From positions 1 to 33,772 of the forward strand of contig DUPU01000039.1 of NCBI GenBank assembly GCA_012838175.1: a stretch of 33,772 bases of DNA. Direction: 5' to 3'. The notes under the pieces were generated by a model. It had not been told where the DNA came from and searched no databases. It saw only the letters and a program-made list of their open reading frames with translations. Source of the DNA: Clostridia bacterium (GTDB lineage: Bacteria > Bacillota > Dehalobacteriia > Dehalobacteriales > Dehalobacteriaceae). Both the position numbers and the translations under genes were made by a program. Shown piece by piece: positions 25,356 to 32,263 of the stretch; the first letter of the stretch is position 1, and each line of letters opens with the position of its first letter.

Positions 25356-26318
25356 TTGCGTTATCGTTCTTTGTTATTTTTGCTTTTGATGTCTTTATTA
25401 TTAACTGTCAGCTGCGGTACTAAGCCGGTGGCTGTTGTTAACGGGGAAAAAGTATCACAAGAAAGATTTGAGCGTTATTTTACTCAGGTGAAAACCTATG
25501 CGGAGCAGATGGGAATGTCCTTCGAAGGAGAAGAAGGGGAAAAACAATTAGCCAATTTAAAGCAGGATGCCTTGGACAACCTGATTGATGAAATCCTGAT
25601 TATGCAAACTGGGGGTAAGGAAGGCATCAAAGTAAGTGAAAATGAGATTAATGACTTTTTAGAACAACGGGTAAAAAACGCTTTTGAGAATAAAGAAGAA
25701 TACCTGGATTGGCTTGAATCGTTTGGACTGACGGAAGAAGAATTTAAAGATAAAATTAAATATCAACTGACCGGTCAGAAGCTATTTGAAAAGGTCACAG
25801 AACAAATTACCGTGACAGATGAAGAAGCCCGTAAAACTTATGAATCCGATAAGACTCCCTGGGAAAAGATTAAGGTTTCCCATATTTTAATTGGTGTGGA
25901 AAGAGATACCGCCAGCCAATCTGAGTTAGAACAAGCAAAAAATACCGCGATGTCTTTGATTAGGGAATTGGATCAAGGGGCCGATTTTGCGGAACTGGCC
26001 AGAAAATATTCGGCGGATCCCGGTTCTGCAAGTCTGGGCGGGGTTTTGGATATGGAATTTGCCAGAAATGATCAAGGCTTAGTTAAAGAATTTGTAGAAG
26101 GATCCTTTGCGTTGGAAAAGGTCGGGGATTACAGCAATAGTCCTGTGCTGTCCCAGTTTGGCTATCATATTATTAAATTAGATGCCAAGAAAGGCTCTTT
26201 TGATGAGGTGAAGGATGATCTAAAGAATCAGCTTATCCAAAAAGAGAAAAATCAGGCCTTTTCTGACTATATGGAAAAAATAAAAAAAGAGGCCAAGATT
26301 ACAAAAAATCTTTCCTAA
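25356..26318 (+). CDS. PrsA/SurA-like peptidylprolyl isomerase lipoprotein (parvulin)
   Basis: An extracytoplasmic foldase of 320 residues. The start is TTG 25356, not the track's TTG 25338: the ribosome site AAGGAGGTG lies inside the longer reading frame, 6 bp before 25356. The protein then begins with a lipoprotein signal, MRYRSLLFLLLMSLLLTVSC, with the lipid-anchored Cys at residue 20. A SurA-N-like helical domain follows (VNGEKVSQERFERYF, DNLIDEILIMQTGG). A parvulin rotamase domain begins at about residue 170 (KVSHILIGV, ADFAELARKYSADPGSASLGG, FGYHIIKLDA). In this position, next to mfd and spoVT, it is frequent in Clostridia. It is likely membrane-anchored and helps secreted proteins fold. 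Confidence 0.9.
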   Translation: MRYRSLLFLLLMSLLLTVSCGTKPVAVVNGEKVSQERFERYFTQVKTYAEQMGMSFEGEEGEKQLANLKQDALDNLIDEILIMQTGGKEGIKVSENEINDFLEQRVKNAFENKEEYLDWLESFGLTEEEFKDKIKYQLTGQKLFEKVTEQITVTDEEARKTYESDKTPWEKIKVSHILIGVERDTASQSELEQAKNTAMSLIRELDQGADFAELARKYSADPGSASLGGVLDMEFARNDQGLVKEFVEGSFALEKVGDYSNSPVLSQFGYHIIKLDAKKGSFDEVKDDLKNQLIQKEKNQAFSDYMEKIKKEAKITKNLS

Positions 26319-26330
26319 GGATACTTTCGG

Positions 26331-26363
26331 GCAAAACAGGTTTTTCCGCTGTTTTGCTTTTTT
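26331..26363 (+). terminator. Terminator after the foldase gene
   Basis: GCAAAACAG (26331-26339) pairs with CTGTTTTGC (26349-26357), followed by TTTTTT. Confidence 0.92.
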
Positions 26364-26409
26364 GTCTGTCCTTTTGCTACTCTGTCGCGGATTCGTCCAT
26401 GGCAAAAAA

Positions 26410-26440
26410 TGAATAATAGACAGTAAAAAGTTATATACTA
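26410..26440 (+). promoter_or_regulatory. Sigma-G-type promoter for spoVT
   Basis: TGAATA (26410-26415), an 18-bp spacer and TATACTA (26434-26440; consensus CATACTA, one mismatch). In B. subtilis spoVT is transcribed by forespore sigma-G. The start codon is 59 bp downstream. Confidence 0.65.
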
Positions 26441-26498
26441 TCATTGAAACAGTGCAAATGACGTCAAAAGTTTAGCAAAAAGGAGGGAAAAGATTTAG

Positions 26499-27071
26499 AT
26501 GAAAGCAACAGGAATCGTACGGAGAATAGATGATTTAGGAAGGGTAGTGATCCCAAAAGAAATTCGCAGGACATTAAGGATTAGAGAGGGAGATCCATTA
26601 GAAATTTTTGTTGATCGGGAAGGGGAAGTCATATTAAAAAAATACTCTCCCATTGGTGAATTAGGCGATTTTGCCAAAGAGTACGCTGATTCCCTTTATG
26701 AAGCCATTGGTCACATAGCTTGCATTGCGGACCGCGATACAATTATTGCAGTAAGCGGAGCCTCGAAAAAAGAGTTTTTAAATAAGCCTATTGGGCCGGC
26801 AATAGAGCGGGTCATGGAAGAAAGGCGTTCCGTACTGATGAACAATCCCGGTGAAAACGCTGGTAATAAAGATTGTGCCATTATTGAAAGCGACAGCGAA
26901 GAAGAAGGATGTAAGTTTTCTGCCCAGGTTGTGTCTCCCATTATTGCACAAGGTGACCCTATCGGAGCAGTGATTCTATGCTCTAAGGAAGCTAATGTTA
27001 CCATGGGTGAAATGGAAGTTAAGCTGGCAGAAACTGCCGCAGGTTTCTTGGCAAAACAGATGGAACAATAA
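26499..27071 (+). CDS. spoVT: Stage V sporulation protein T
   Basis: A forespore transcription regulator. The N-terminal AbrB-type swapped-hairpin DNA-binding domain is seen in MKATGIVRRIDDLGRVVIPKEIRRTLRIREGDPLEIFVD (residues 1-40). The C-terminal GAF-like domain spans about 55-185 (IGHIACIADRDTIIAVSGA, VVSPIIAQGDPIGAVILCS). The 190-residue length fits SpoVT (about 178-180) and not AbrB/Abh (about 95). An AAGGAGG site precedes the ATG. It is flanked by terminators on both sides with its own sigma-G-like promoter, so it is an independent unit. The spoVB/yabM flippase gene that follows in Bacillus is missing. Confidence 0.96.
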   Translation: MKATGIVRRIDDLGRVVIPKEIRRTLRIREGDPLEIFVDREGEVILKKYSPIGELGDFAKEYADSLYEAIGHIACIADRDTIIAVSGASKKEFLNKPIGPAIERVMEERRSVLMNNPGENAGNKDCAIIESDSEEEGCKFSAQVVSPIIAQGDPIGAVILCSKEANVTMGEMEVKLAETAAGFLAKQMEQ

Positions 27072-27114
27072 AGAGCAATTAGGGTATCGTTCCAAAACTA
27101 TTAGCTGCTGATTT

Positions 27115-27142
27115 AAAAAAATCGCCCCGGGGCGATTTTTTT
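27115..27142 (+). terminator. Terminator after spoVT
   Basis: A perfect palindrome, ATCGCCCC-GGGGCGAT (27121-27136), is flanked by six As and six or more Ts. It is symmetric, so it could act on both strands. Confidence 0.92.
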
Positions 27143-27263
27143 GTTTCCCCTAGTTCAAGAACCAAGGTGCATTTATTAATTGGCTTGCGCTAAATGGATT
27201 TAATTGCTAGAATAATGTCAGTAGTTTAGAAGTAAGAAAAATCGAAACTAGGAAGGGATTCTT

Positions 27264-28058
27264 TTGGATTTCAATATAAATAAGAAGCTAACCTTTGAAG
27301 ATTTGGTAGAAATAATGAGAATCCTACGAGGAGATAGAGGGTGTCCGTGGGATAAAGAACAGACGCATGAATCCATAAAAAAGTATCTTGTGGAAGAAAC
27401 TTACGAGGTATTGGATGCCATTGATGAAAAAAACATGCATAAATTATGTGAAGAATTGGGAGACTTATTACTGCAGATTACCTTCCACGCTCGGATAGCT
27501 GAAGAAGAAGGCCGTTTTAATATTAATGATGTAATTAGAGAAATTATTGAAAAAATGGTGAGAAGGCATCCCCACGTTTTTGGTTCTGCCTCTGCCCAAA
27601 CTCCGGAACAGGTATTGACTAAATGGGAAGAAATAAAAGACGTGGAAACAGATAAGCCCAGGCCGATACTGGATGTTCCCAAGAACTTTCCCGCTTTGTA
27701 CAGGGCGCAAAAACTCCAGCAAAAGGCAGCGCGGGTTGGGTTTGATTGGCCGGATATTACCGGGGCTTGGGACAAGTTAAAGGAAGAATTAAAAGAATTA
27801 AAGGATGCGGAAACCGAGGGTATAGGAATTAAAGAAGAATTGGGTGATGTCCTCTTTGCCGTGGTTAACTTAGCCAGATTTTTAGGTGTAGATGCTGAGG
27901 AAGCCTTACAGGATACCAATAGAAAATTTATTCAAAGATTTTCTCATATTGAAGAAAAGGCCAAGCTTATTAATGTGGATATTAAGGAATTATCTTTAGA
28001 AGAAATGGACATATTCTGGAATGAGGCAAAGACAAATAAAAATAAGGAAAATATCTAG
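27264..28058 (+). CDS. mazG: Nucleoside triphosphate pyrophosphohydrolase MazG
   Basis: This enzyme hydrolyses (d)NTPs, including non-canonical ones, to NMP and PPi. Two MazG domains are present, as in the E. coli type. The first has RGCPWDKEQTHESIKKYLVEE then EETYEVLDAI...EELGDLL (metal-binding EExxE/ExxD pattern, residues about 20-75). The second has EELKELKDAE...KEELGDVLFAVVNLAR (about 170-220). Length is 264. In Bacillus the equivalent yabN has an extra N-terminal methyltransferase-like domain that is absent here. The start is TTG 27264 with AGGAAGGG upstream. Confidence 0.94.
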   Translation: MDFNINKKLTFEDLVEIMRILRGDRGCPWDKEQTHESIKKYLVEETYEVLDAIDEKNMHKLCEELGDLLLQITFHARIAEEEGRFNINDVIREIIEKMVRRHPHVFGSASAQTPEQVLTKWEEIKDVETDKPRPILDVPKNFPALYRAQKLQQKAARVGFDWPDITGAWDKLKEELKELKDAETEGIGIKEELGDVLFAVVNLARFLGVDAEEALQDTNRKFIQRFSHIEEKAKLINVDIKELSLEEMDIFWNEAKTNKNKENI

Positions 28059-28138
28059 AAAAAAATAGAATTATGGCAGGATTATCTTGGATTACCGCGA
28101 ATTCTAAGTTAAGTAACAACTTTTAGGAGGGATATATT

Positions 28139-28414
28139 TTGAATAAAACCGACCTGATTAACAGTGTATCGGAAAAAGCTGAAGTAACAAAAAAAGATGC
28201 GGAAAAGGTTATCAATGCGGTGTTTGCCAGTATAAGTGAAGCATTGGCAGCAAATGAAAAGGTTCAATTAGTAGGTTTTGGTACCTTTGAAGTAAAGGAA
28301 AGAGCTGCACGTGTGGGACGGAATCCTCAAACGGGAGAAACTATAAACATTGCGGCTGCAAGGGTTCCTACATTTAAAGCCGGTAAGGGCTTAAAAGATG
28401 CAGTGGCTAAATAA
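28139..28414 (+). CDS. hup: HU family DNA-binding protein
   Basis: A 91-residue histone-like protein: [29 protein letters not shown], then [32 protein letters not shown] (the HU/IHF signature) and [11 protein letters not shown]. It wraps and bends DNA as a homodimer. The start is TTG 28139 behind an AGGAGGG site. An HU gene between mazG and rqcP is common in Clostridia. It has its own terminator, consistent with high independent expression. Confidence 0.96.
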   Translation: MNKTDLINSVSEKAEVTKKDAEKVINAVFASISEALAANEKVQLVGFGTFEVKERAARVGRNPQTGETINIAAARVPTFKAGKGLKDAVAK

Positions 28415-28424
28415 ACATTAATAT

Positions 28425-28455
28425 AATCAGGTCCCGTTCAACGGACCTGATTTTT
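28425..28455 (+). terminator. Terminator after the HU gene
   Basis: AATCAGGTCC (28425-28434) pairs with GGACCTGATT (28443-28452), followed by Ts. The rqcP ribosome site begins only about 6 bp later, so rqcP probably depends on read-through or a promoter hidden in the HU gene. Confidence 0.9.
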
Positions 28456-28470
28456 GTTAAGGAGAGTTTT

Positions 28471-28740
28471 ATGAGATTAGATAAGTATCTTAAGGTTTCC
28501 CGATTAATAAAAAGGCGTTCTGTTGCCAAAGAAGTCTGTGACGGGGGAAAAGTATCCGTTAACGGAAAGACAGCCAAAGCAGGTACAGAGGTTAAGGTGG
28601 GAGATGTTTTAGAAATAGGCTTTGGTCCCCGGATGCTGAAGGTGGAAGTTTTGGCTGTGGCTGATTCGGTAAGAGCTGATCAGGCAAAAGATCTATATAA
28701 AGTACTTCAGGATGTTCGAGTGCCTCAAGACTGGTCATAG
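28471..28740 (+). CDS. rqcP: S4-domain ribosome quality-control factor RqcP (YabO)
   Basis: An 89-residue S4 RNA-binding protein: MRLDKYLKVSRLIKRRSVAKEVCDGGKVSVNGKTAKAGTEVKVGDVLEI. This is the YabO/Hsp15 family, which with RqcH supports poly-alanine tailing of nascent chains on obstructed 60S-like (50S) subunits. AAGGAGAG precedes the ATG. In Bacillus yabO is immediately followed by yabP and yabQ. Here about 4.3 kb of other genes lie in between. Confidence 0.94.
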   Translation: MRLDKYLKVSRLIKRRSVAKEVCDGGKVSVNGKTAKAGTEVKVGDVLEIGFGPRMLKVEVLAVADSVRADQAKDLYKVLQDVRVPQDWS

Positions 28741-28810
28741 TATAAATATGTTTCCTCCCGGAAAGGATAAAAAAGGACGAAAACAAAAGAAAAAAGCGGG
28801 AGGAATGGAT

Positions 28811-29776
28811 ATGCAGAAACAGATTCAGCGCATGATAATTTTTTGCTTAATAGTGTTTATGGGAATTGCCGGTGTCAGTTGTACCAATCCGGAGAAGAAA
28901 CCTCAGGGTGAGGATGTTAAGCAGCGCGTCCAAGAATATAAAACCGAACCGACCATATCTTTGTATAATAATGAAACTAAAAAGAAAGAACGTATCAAAC
29001 TGGAGAAATATTTAGAGGGTGTTGTAGCCGCGGAAATGGACCCCAATTGGCCGCAAAACAGCCTTGCCGCACAAGCAATTCTCGCCCGGACTTTTACTCT
29101 GAAGAAAATTAAAGATGGCGGGGTAAAAGCTCATGGTACCGATGCTTCAACAAGTGTAGAAGAGTTCCAGGCTTATGACCCATCCAGAGTTAATGACCGG
29201 GTAAGAAAAGCGGTGCGGGATACCAGAGGTATGGTGCTAATGTATCAAGGGGAGTATATTAACGGTTGGTTTCATGCCGACGGGGGCGGGCAAACAGCCG
29301 CCTCAGCCATAGAAGGATTGGAGTATCGCAAGGAGAAGGCGCCTTATATTACCAGTGTAAAAGACCCGGGCCAGGCTATTACCGTACCGGAGAACAAATC
29401 TTGGACGGCCCGTTTTGATCTGGATACGGTAAGAGCAAAGGTTAAAGAGACGGTGGGAAATGATCCGGGGGAGATTACCTCAGCTGAAATAGTTGAAAAA
29501 GGACCCTCCGGACGAGCTATGAAAGTAAAGATAAATTCCGTCATTATCAGTGCACCGGCTCTGCGATTAGCTTTAGGCAACGAAAAAATGCGTTCCAGCT
29601 TGATAGATAAATTTGCTGTAGAAAATGGACAATTGGTGATCCATGGCAAAGGATACGGCCATGGCGTAGGGATGAGTCAATGGGGAGCAAGAGCTTTGGC
29701 AGAGCAGGGAAAAAGTCCGGAAGAAATCGTTAAGTACTGGTTTAAGGATGTGGAACTTAAAAAATTGTGGAAATAA
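28811..29776 (+). CDS. SpoIID/LytB-domain lipoprotein (putative peptidoglycan lytic transglycosylase)
   Basis: A SpoIID-family protein anchored outside the membrane. The start ATG 28811 is chosen because GGGAGG lies 7 bp upstream and the protein then begins with a lipoprotein signal, MQKQIQRMIIFCLIVFMGIAGVSC (Cys24). The track start at 28712 and ATG 28748/28805 have poorer spacing or a very basic lead. The SpoIID core is clear: LEKYLEGVVAAEMDPNWPQNSLAAQAILARTF, which holds the catalytic-type Glu, GWFHADGGGQTA, and the C-terminal KGYGHGVGMSQWGARALAEQGK. The family cleaves denuded glycans (SpoIID in engulfment) or activates amidases (LytB). It shows a lipobox rather than a TM anchor, so it is a paralogue of SpoIID rather than SpoIID itself. 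It lies between rqcP and the transporter block, closed by a terminator. Confidence 0.88.
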   Translation: MQKQIQRMIIFCLIVFMGIAGVSCTNPEKKPQGEDVKQRVQEYKTEPTISLYNNETKKKERIKLEKYLEGVVAAEMDPNWPQNSLAAQAILARTFTLKKIKDGGVKAHGTDASTSVEEFQAYDPSRVNDRVRKAVRDTRGMVLMYQGEYINGWFHADGGGQTAASAIEGLEYRKEKAPYITSVKDPGQAITVPENKSWTARFDLDTVRAKVKETVGNDPGEITSAEIVEKGPSGRAMKVKINSVIISAPALRLALGNEKMRSSLIDKFAVENGQLVIHGKGYGHGVGMSQWGARALAEQGKSPEEIVKYWFKDVELKKLWK

Positions 29777-29785
29777 TACACTCTG

Positions 29786-29810
29786 AATGCCCTTTAGGGC
29801 ATTTTTTTTT
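29786..29810 (+). terminator. Terminator after the SpoIID-like gene
   Basis: AATGCCC (29786-29792), loop TTTA and GGGCATT (29797-29803), then a run of Ts. Confidence 0.92.
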
Positions 29811-29838
29811 GATAAAAATTATCGTTTTTATCAAAAAA
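29805..29838 (+). repeat. Long AT-rich inverted repeat upstream of the transporter gene
   Basis: TTTTTTGATAAAAA (29805-29818), a 6-nt centre (TTATCG) and TTTTTATCAAAAAA (29825-29838) form a perfect 14-bp inverted repeat starting in the U-tract of the previous terminator. It could be a regulator binding site or a second hairpin. Confidence 0.6.
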
Positions 29839-29960
29839 GAGGGTAGTTGTGGAAAGGAAAATCAATTTTTTTGCATTATAAGCTATTGCTTTCATATCTG
29901 ATAAGATTTTTCTATAAGAATACTTATAGGATAAAAAGTAAAAACGGCGAATTATATAAA

Positions 29961-29989
29961 TTATAAGAATATTCTATATTGATTATAAT
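29961..29989 (+). promoter_or_regulatory. Weak candidate promoter for the transporter block
   Basis: A perfect TATAAT (29984-29989) has TTATAA (29961-29966) 17 bp upstream. The -35 is poor and the background is very AT-rich. Nothing better was seen. Confidence 0.25.
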
Positions 29990-30110
29990 TATAAAAGTAT
30001 AACATGCGGGAGGTGAGTGTTATAGACAATTATAAGTTTAACAAATGATAAAAATGTGAAAGCGGCTACAAGTACAGGAAAAAATTAAAATTATTAAAGG
30101 AGGTTATGGA

Positions 30111-31871
30111 ATGGCTAATCCCTCTCTACAACAAAAAGCTAATCCCCAAAAAGATTATTCTTTTTTGTTAAAGCATGAGGATTATTGGGCTATTTGGCTG
30201 GGAGCTATTATTTTAATCTTTGGTATGTTTCTTTTTTTTGGAAATCCTCCGGCGGATATGAATCAAATCATTGCCGACAGCAATGCCACAATGCAGGCCG
30301 AAGCGGAAAGAGCGCCATTTAAAACTGTAGCCTGGCATGATGCTAATGCTGCAAAAACCAATTTAAAGGGGAGCAGTGCACCTGCGGTAAAAGCAATAAC
30401 CAAATATTTCGCTACTCCTGCCTCATGGAGCACTGACAACCCAATGAAATCATTTTATTTAAGTAAAGCTGATGCGGAAGCAAAAAGTGCAGCATCCGCT
30501 CAAGCTTATGAAGAGGCAAAGGCAGCTACCGCTGCAGCAAAGGAAGCCGCCTTGGCAGCGGAAGAAGCAGCCGCAGCGGCTGAGTTTAAGGATGCTGCTT
30601 TAAACGAAGAAGCAGAAGCAAAAATTGCGGCATGGCAAGACGCAAAAGATGCTGAAGCCAAAGCTAAGACTGCCGCAGAGACTAAACCATATAATCATAT
30701 CCTTACTATGATTGTATTAATGATTGTTTTAGGTCTTTTCTTCTCTATAGGAAGATACTTCATCGGTGATTCTGTGAAGAAATTCCTAACAGCGTTTCCG
30801 GTTGTTTTCATTGTGGCTGCTTTATCCTTCTTCTTGGGAAATCATCAATTTTCCAAGGCGTGGGGTATAGAATATGTTCTGTGGGCTATTCTAATTGGAT
30901 TTCTTATCAGTAATACGGTTGGTACACCTAAGTGGATTATGGCTGCAGTGCAGACTGAATATTATATTAAAACAGGTTTGGTGCTGCTTGGTGCTACTAT
31001 TTTAGTGAATAAGATTTTGCTTATCGGTATACCAGGAATTTTTGTAACTTGGGTTGTTACCCCCATTGTTTTAATCGGTACATTCTGGTTTGGTCAAAAG
31101 ATTTTGAAAATTGAATCCCCTACATTAAATATTACAATTTCCGCAGATATGTCTGTAAGTGGTGTTTCCGCTGCTATTGCTGCTGCTGCTGCAAGCCGGG
31201 CAAAAAAGGAAGAGCTGACATTAGCAGTTGGTATCTCAATTACGTTTACAGCGATCATGATGGTAGTAATGCCTTTGGTGATTAAAGCCATGGGTTTGAA
31301 TCCGGTACTTGGCGGTGCTTGGATTGGCGGAACTGTTGACTCCACAGGAGCGGTTGTGGCTTCCGGCGAAATCCTCGGACCTGTGGCCAGGGATGTGGCT
31401 GCTACCATAAAAATGATTCAAAACATCTTAATTGGATTAATGGCCTTCTGTATTGCTGCTTATTGGGCGTTAAAGGTGGATGTAGACAGAGCCAAGGATA
31501 CAGATTTGAGCTTTAAAGGTGCATTACGGGAAATATGGAATCGATTCCCCAAGTTTGTGATCGGATTCCTCGGTGCTTCTGTTGTATTTTCCATTATCTA
31601 TGGGGCAATGGGGGCAGATTCCTCAAAGGTGCTTATTGATAACGGGATTACTTCCTTTATCAGCAGCTTACAAAAATGGTTTTTTGCCCTGGCTTTTGCC
31701 AGTATTGGCTTATCTACAAATTTCCGGGAACTTACCAAGTACTTTAAGGGAGGAAAACCGGTTATACTATATGTGTGCGGCCAATCCTTTAATATTCTTT
31801 TGACCTTTACCATGGCTTATATTATGTTTATGAAAATCTTCCCGCACATTACAGAAGCATTATTGAAGTAA
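30111..31871 (+). CDS. YeiH-family (UPF0324/Cons_hypoth698) putative sulfate exporter with an N-terminal TM and Ala-rich insert
   Basis: A 586-residue membrane transporter. An N-terminal TM (AIWLGAIILIFGMFLFFG, about 28-47) is followed by about 140 non-membrane residues. About 113-190 of these form an Ala/Glu/Lys-rich, strongly helical segment (repeated AKAATAAAKEA-type runs), probably a coiled coil. Then comes a bundle of about 10 TM segments with the YeiH-family signatures TGLVLLGATILV, SADMSVSGVSAAIAAAAASRAKKEEL, GAWIGGTVDSTGAVVASGEILG and FASIGLSTNFREL. Typical family members are about 330-480 residues, so the N-terminal third is extra. The family is annotated as putative sulfate/anion exporters, and the substrate is not established. 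AAGGAGG precedes the ATG. It appears to head a unit with the next two genes. Confidence 0.85.
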   Translation: MANPSLQQKANPQKDYSFLLKHEDYWAIWLGAIILIFGMFLFFGNPPADMNQIIADSNATMQAEAERAPFKTVAWHDANAAKTNLKGSSAPAVKAITKYFATPASWSTDNPMKSFYLSKADAEAKSAASAQAYEEAKAATAAAKEAALAAEEAAAAAEFKDAALNEEAEAKIAAWQDAKDAEAKAKTAAETKPYNHILTMIVLMIVLGLFFSIGRYFIGDSVKKFLTAFPVVFIVAALSFFLGNHQFSKAWGIEYVLWAILIGFLISNTVGTPKWIMAAVQTEYYIKTGLVLLGATILVNKILLIGIPGIFVTWVVTPIVLIGTFWFGQKILKIESPTLNITISADMSVSGVSAAIAAAAASRAKKEELTLAVGISITFTAIMMVVMPLVIKAMGLNPVLGGAWIGGTVDSTGAVVASGEILGPVARDVAATIKMIQNILIGLMAFCIAAYWALKVDVDRAKDTDLSFKGALREIWNRFPKFVIGFLGASVVFSIIYGAMGADSSKVLIDNGITSFISSLQKWFFALAFASIGLSTNFRELTKYFKGGKPVILYVCGQSFNILLTFTMAYIMFMKIFPHITEALLK

Positions 31872-31905
31872 GACATCACCATACCCATAAATGGGAGGTT
31901 TATAG

Positions 31906-32196
31906 ATGCATTTACTAGGAGAGTCCTTACCTTTACAAAAAAAAGGGTTTAGGTTTAAGATTCCTAAATCGGCCGGTCTGGTTTTAGGATTAGTATTGAT
32001 GTATTTATTTGTATCCATAGGTTTGCCTTTCTTATCCCAATTAGCCGGATTTACTGAGGAACATCAAGTAATCATAGAAGAAGACATTCATGCCGGTGAA
32101 TGGTTTTATATTTTTGTTGAACAAATCAAGGAAATTGAACCTAGAGTTACCCATACTCTTCAGTACACACCCGGAATGGCAAAACCGGATAAATAA
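31906..32196 (+). CDS. Small single-TM protein linked to the transporter
   Basis: A 96-residue protein that I do not recognise. A basic N-terminus (KKGFRFKIPK) precedes one TM helix (SAGLVLGLVLMYLFVSIGLPFL, about 22-44). A polar, acidic C-terminal part follows (EEHQVIIEEDIHAGEWFYIFVEQIKEIEPR), probably outside the cytoplasm by the positive-inside rule. A GGGAGG site precedes the ATG, 34 bp after the transporter stop. Tight spacing suggests an accessory subunit of the transporter. It is followed by a strong terminator hairpin. Confidence 0.7.
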   Translation: MHLLGESLPLQKKGFRFKIPKSAGLVLGLVLMYLFVSIGLPFLSQLAGFTEEHQVIIEEDIHAGEWFYIFVEQIKEIEPRVTHTLQYTPGMAKPDK

Positions 32197-32213
32197 GGAA
32201 AGGACTTAATGCA

Positions 32214-32244
32214 AAAAACTCTCCCGGCTTACGGGAGAGTTTTT
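32214..32244 (+). terminator. Bidirectional terminator hairpin inside the transporter block
   Basis: AAAAACTCTCCCG (32214-32226), loop GCTTA and CGGGAGAGTTTTT (32232-32244) form a perfect 13-bp stem with A and T flanks. It lies between the 96-aa gene and the next ORF, whose ribosome site starts 8 bp later. Confidence 0.9.
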
Positions 32245-32263
32245 AAAACAAGAGGGTTTGAAA

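Larger units (their letters stand above)
29777..30110 (+). other. 334-bp AT-rich intergenic region before the transporter gene
   Basis: It holds the spoIID-like terminator, a long AT-rich inverted repeat, a possible promoter and a second ribosome-site-like GGGAGGTGAGTG (about 30008-30019). The latter is followed by a 11-codon reading frame (GTG 30013) that ends in TGA before the real gene. No larger gene and no recognised riboswitch was seen. Confidence 0.6.

Noticed and set aside
27401-27919. 172-aa minus-strand ORF
   Set aside because: It lies wholly antisense to mazG, is Ser-rich in the way reverse reading of Glu/Lys-rich genes gives, and has no ribosome site or family resemblance.
30013-30048. 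11-codon leader ORF (GTG 30013) upstream of the transporter
   Set aside because: Its start overlaps the ribosome-site-like sequence, and the peptide has no pattern of regulatory codons. It was noted only in the intergenic description.
30460-30690. Ala-rich repeat in the transporter as a DNA repeat or assembly artefact
   Set aside because: Codons vary and no exact tandem DNA unit is seen. The reading frame is intact, so it is best read as a protein low-complexity helix.
31094-31408. 104-aa minus-strand ORF
   Set aside because: Antisense shadow of the transporter TM region. It appears only because the Ala/Gly-rich coding strand lacks reverse stops.
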